Source: Bifidobacterium moukalabense DSM 27321
Lineage (GTDB): Bacteria; Actinomycetota; Actinomycetes; Actinomycetales; Bifidobacteriaceae
Length of the DNA: 64,000 bases
NCBI RefSeq assembly: GCF_000522505.1
Contig: NZ_AZMV01000004.1
Span: forward strand, 1-64,000
Direction: 5' to 3'
Shown here: piece by piece, positions 61,756-64,000 of the stretch
How the letters are laid out: every line of letters starts with the position of its first letter
Position numbering within the stretch: the stretch's first letter is position 1
The notes under the pieces: generated by a model
The model's database searches: none
Told to the model about the DNA's origin: nothing
The model's input: only the letters and a program-made list of their open reading frames with translations
Program-made: the position numbers and the translations under genes

Positions 61756-62102
61756 TCTTTTCCTATCGTCCCGGCGGACGGCATGCCCGCCCGGTCGAGA
61801 TTGTCCCTGAGCTTTCTTTTGAATGCGCTTATCAGCGTCGCCCTGTCGCCGATCGTCCCCTCATGAGCGTCCTTCGGAACGGATGGGGATGGCGTTGCGC
61901 CGTCGGTGGGAGCCGTGTCGCGGACCGTGGTTCGGGGGAGAGGCGCGATGATGGTCAGCCCGTCGCCGGTCAGGTCGATGCAGATCGGCTCGCCGTCGCC
62001 CATGAGCCGGGTCATGAGCCTGCCGGTGTGGCGGTCGGCGTCGATCCAGACCGCCATGTCGTCCTCCGTGGGTTTCACGGGGCTCACGATGATGCGGCTC
62101 AT
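61743..62102 (-). CDS. Small element protein of unknown function
   Basis: A 119-residue protein, start ATG 62102 overlapping the SSB-like gene's stop (ATGA). N-terminal part M-S-R-I-I-V-S-P-V then A-V-W-I-D-A-D-R-H-T-G-R-L and I-C-I-D-L-T-G-D-G-L-T suggests a small beta fold; the C-terminal half is helical with K-R-K-L-R-D-N-L. It overlaps traG by 13 bases. No family recognised; the operon position suggests a DNA-processing or coupling role. Confidence 0.6.
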   Translation of the reverse strand: MSRIIVSPVKPTEDDMAVWIDADRHTGRLMTRLMGDGEPICIDLTGDGLTIIAPLPRTTVRDTAPTDGATPSPSVPKDAHEGTIGDRATLISAFKRKLRDNLDRAGMPSAGTIGKECTQ

Positions 62103-62434
62103 CGGCCAGTGGCCTCCTCGGCCGTGGACCGGTCGCGGTCGTCGTGGCTGGGGCCGAACGCGAGGCTGATGGCGTCGATGTCGATGCCCGAGCCTTCGTC
62201 ACCCGCCACGCCTTTGATGATCAGGCGGGTTCCCTTGCGCGCGTTCCGGCGGATGTTGGCGGTATGGTCCCCGCCGCGGGCGCGGATGGTGATCTTTCCC
62301 GTGGGACCTTTCACGGCGGGCAGCGTTTCGAGCAGCCATGTGAGTCCGTCCCCCACGCTCTGGGGTTCCCTCATGAGCGTGCCCTCGAACCAGATCACGG
62401 GTTCCCGCCGTTGCATGATCGTCGAATTCGTCAA
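62099..62434 (-). CDS. OB-fold / single-stranded DNA-binding protein-like
   Basis: A 111-residue protein. V-I-W-F-E-G-T-L-M-R-E-P-Q-S matches the first strand of SSB, and A-R-K-G-T-R-L-I-I-K-G-V-A-G-D then I-D-I-D-A-I-S-L-A-F-G-P match its last strands. The central part is shorter than in chromosomal SSB and the acidic C-terminal tip is missing. It probably binds the transferred strand or is a divergent OB-fold accessory. First gene of the leftward traG operon. Confidence 0.55.
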   Translation of the reverse strand: MTNSTIMQRREPVIWFEGTLMREPQSVGDGLTWLLETLPAVKGPTGKITIRARGGDHTANIRRNARKGTRLIIKGVAGDEGSGIDIDAISLAFGPSHDDRDRSTAEEATGR

Positions 62435-62502
62435 TCTGATGCTCCTTCACATATGTGGGCGACGTGTCCTGCCATGTTCCATCTTCGTTCTCCCAGGATG
62501 CC

Positions 62503-62516
62503 TCCGGTTTGGACGA
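62503..62516. promoter_or_regulatory. GGTTTGGAC motif, site 4
   Basis: TCCGGTTTGGACGA between the divergent 62434 and 62623 genes. Confidence 0.4.
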
Positions 62517-62622
62517 ACCTGGACGGAATGACGCGGAGGGAGGCGAAGGATGAGTACGGCCGGTATCATTACGACTTACTGGATTCGCAACGAAGCGAGC
62601 CGGAAGGAAAAAGGAGCGACGG

Positions 62623-62844
62623 ATGTCGACGATCTATAGGACGAATGAATGGAAGGGCTATGGCAGGCAGAACTATTACTGGAACGAGTACAGGCTTGAA
62701 GGCGATATGGTTGTGAAATACAAATGTCACAGGCAGAAGTTCTTTGACGGGCACGAGAACACGTGGGACCGTGAAGAGGATGCGATCGCGTCCTGGTCCG
62801 TGGATGATCCGGATATGCCTGATTGGTTGCGTCAATATATCTGA
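62623..62844 (+). CDS. Small Tyr/Trp-rich protein of unknown function
   Basis: A 73-residue protein after AAAAAGGAGCGACGG, a strong ribosome site. It contains [21 protein letters not shown] and [11 protein letters not shown], and ends D-W-L-R-Q-Y-I. It is clearly less GC-rich than the surrounding genes, suggesting separate acquisition. Divergent from the SSB-like gene and convergent with the next. Confidence 0.55.
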   Translation: MSTIYRTNEWKGYGRQNYYWNEYRLEGDMVVKYKCHRQKFFDGHENTWDREEDAIASWSVDDPDMPDWLRQYI

Positions 62845-62858
62845 GGGTGGACATCGGC

Positions 62859-63871
62859 CTATAGGTTCAAGCCGTGGCGACTCCCCTTTTCCGGCTTCCG
62901 TTCCGGGACCGGCCGGTTCCCCTCCAGCTCATCGAGACGATGGAGGATGCCGGGGGAGAGGCTGTCATCGTAGGCCGCATGGTCGAGGATTTCCTCGCGT
63001 TTCGCCCACACGAGACCGTCGGCCTGTGCTTGGCTGATGCCGGTCCAGTCGCCTTGCTCGTTGATGCGCATGAGCGGGTCCGTGTCGGGATCCCAGCCGC
63101 CGTACTCACGTTTCTCCAGGATTTCGATGCTGGTAAGGCCGTCGCCCGCCAGTCGGATGGCATCGGCGGACGGGTAGATGCGGTATGCGGCAAGGTCATC
63201 GGTCGGCCTGTGCTCGGAGACTTCGTTCACGATGGTGTGCAGCAAGCGGATCGTCTCCACGTCGGCCGACGTCCGCCGGGCGAGGATGCGGCCGGCGCGC
63301 AGGCAGGCGGCCTTGCGGTGCTCCTCGTAGAGGACGGTAGGATCCTCCTCGATCTTTTGCGTGAAGTAGCCCTCATCCGTTTTCCTGCGCATGGCGAGGT
63401 CGCGGTCGACGGCCGTGGAGCGGTATTCGATGTGCCAGCCGGGGCCGATCCGATTGTGCCACCGGTAGGCGTATTCCTCCGGAGGAGACGGGGTGCCGTA
63501 TGGCCTGACGTGACGGGTCGGCCGACGGCGAGGCCTCCCTCACGTTCCCAGTCATGCAACGCCCGCATGAGCCTTTCGATGGCCCCTGGCCTTGCGGGGT
63601 CGATGATCGTGTGTTCCCGGCCGGCGAGATCGTTGTCATCGAACCGCCATTCCGTCTGCGGACGGTTGAGGTACAGGACCTCGATCCGTCCGGATCTCTC
63701 ATCCCTCCGCCTCCATGCGGGGTTGTCGTGGAAGACGATTTCGACGGCCCTGCCGTCGACGAGCACGGCATCGATGTGTCCACCCATGGGATCGTCGCCC
63801 TGGCTGATGTCGGTGACGTTGGGATCCTCCCTGAGGAGGCGGTTGATGTCGTTTCTGGTCAATGATGGCAT
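62859..63871 (-). CDS. Unknown element protein, frameshifted
   Basis: About 337 residues when joined. From ATG 63871 (AAAGGAACACGCC upstream) the frame encodes M-P-S-L-T-R-N-D-I-N-R-L-L-R-E-D-P and V-L-V-D-G-R-A-V-E-I-V-F-H-D-N to about 63545. It then must change frame near 63510-63545 to continue as P-P-E-E-Y-A-Y-R-W-H-N-R-I-G-P-G-W-H-I and the M-R-R-K-T-D-E-G-Y-F segment to 62859. The shift needs one added base, the opposite of the homopolymer cases. No family recognised. The N-terminal part may be a small alpha/beta domain. Confidence 0.6.
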
Positions 63872-63926
63872 TGGCGTGTTCCTTTCCCGTCGGGTTCCGT
63901 CTCCACCTTCCGTCCCTCCGGATGTC

Positions 63927-63940
63927 TCCGGTTTGGACGT
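63927..63940. promoter_or_regulatory. GGTTTGGAC motif, site 5
   Basis: TCCGGTTTGGACGT, 57 bases upstream of the 63871 start; GGATGTC precedes it as at site 3. Confidence 0.4.
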
Positions 63941-64000
63941 AAGGCCGGCGGGCCGGGGCTGGACCATAGGGGTGGCCGGATGCCCTTTTTCGGCGTCGTC

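Overview
The window looks like a chromosomal segment of a Bifidobacterium: a high-GC actinobacterium with two WhiB regulators, CarD, a PdtaS-like sensor kinase, LytR-CpsA-Psr proteins, GlgB, the MEP-pathway enzyme IspF, and a LacI-type TGTGAGCGCTCACA operator in front of pyruvate kinase. I cannot name the species. No rRNA and no CRISPR array was seen.

Region 1 (1-12,350) is the right end of a prophage. It holds tail and tail-fibre genes, including a Listeria-Bacteroides repeat protein, a CBM5/12-like protein and a collagen-repeat protein. A holin-amidase lysis cassette, a terminator-bounded accessory pair (DUF4417 plus an MGGRG-type protein), small leftward control genes under duplicated promoters, and a tyrosine integrase follow. 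A tRNA-3'-end-like sequence next to the integrase is the likely attachment site.

Region 2 (12,500-48,070) is core chromosome: sdaA, FKBP, greA, a hemolysin-III protein, a PdtaS-like kinase, whiB1-like, a two-domain FtsK/EccC ATPase, two LCP enzymes, whiB2-like with a large glycosyltransferase and a DUF5719 protein, a PMM-like HAD protein, comF, an OmpR-type two-component system, glgB, carD, ispF, a zinc-type ABC transporter, folD, rpsA, coaE, uvrB, terC, pyk and a Nudix hydrolase.

Region 3 (48,069 to the right edge) is an integrated conjugative element that starts at a tRNA gene with a CAA anticodon and no long variable arm. It has divergent XRE regulators with a perfect 22-bp palindromic operator, a duplicated hairpin cassette flanking a GNAT gene, a Rep-like winged-helix protein with palindromic iterons inside its gene, a WhiB-like protein, a ParA/ribbon-helix-helix partition pair flanked by two arrays of 8-bp DNA iterons, and a type IV secretion set (pilin-like, VirB6-like, PrgI, VirB4, SLT-CHAP hydrolase, VirB8-like, VirD4/TraG) with an OB-fold SSB-like protein. 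No relaxase or integrase for this element lies in the window.

Five genes in all three regions (two tail fibres, integrase, folD, traG) are broken by exactly one extra base in a homopolymer of 6-7. Since folD is affected in its invariant PGGVGPMT motif, homopolymer overcalling in the assembly is the simplest explanation. Two further breaks (53.5 kb and 63.5 kb) are of a different type.
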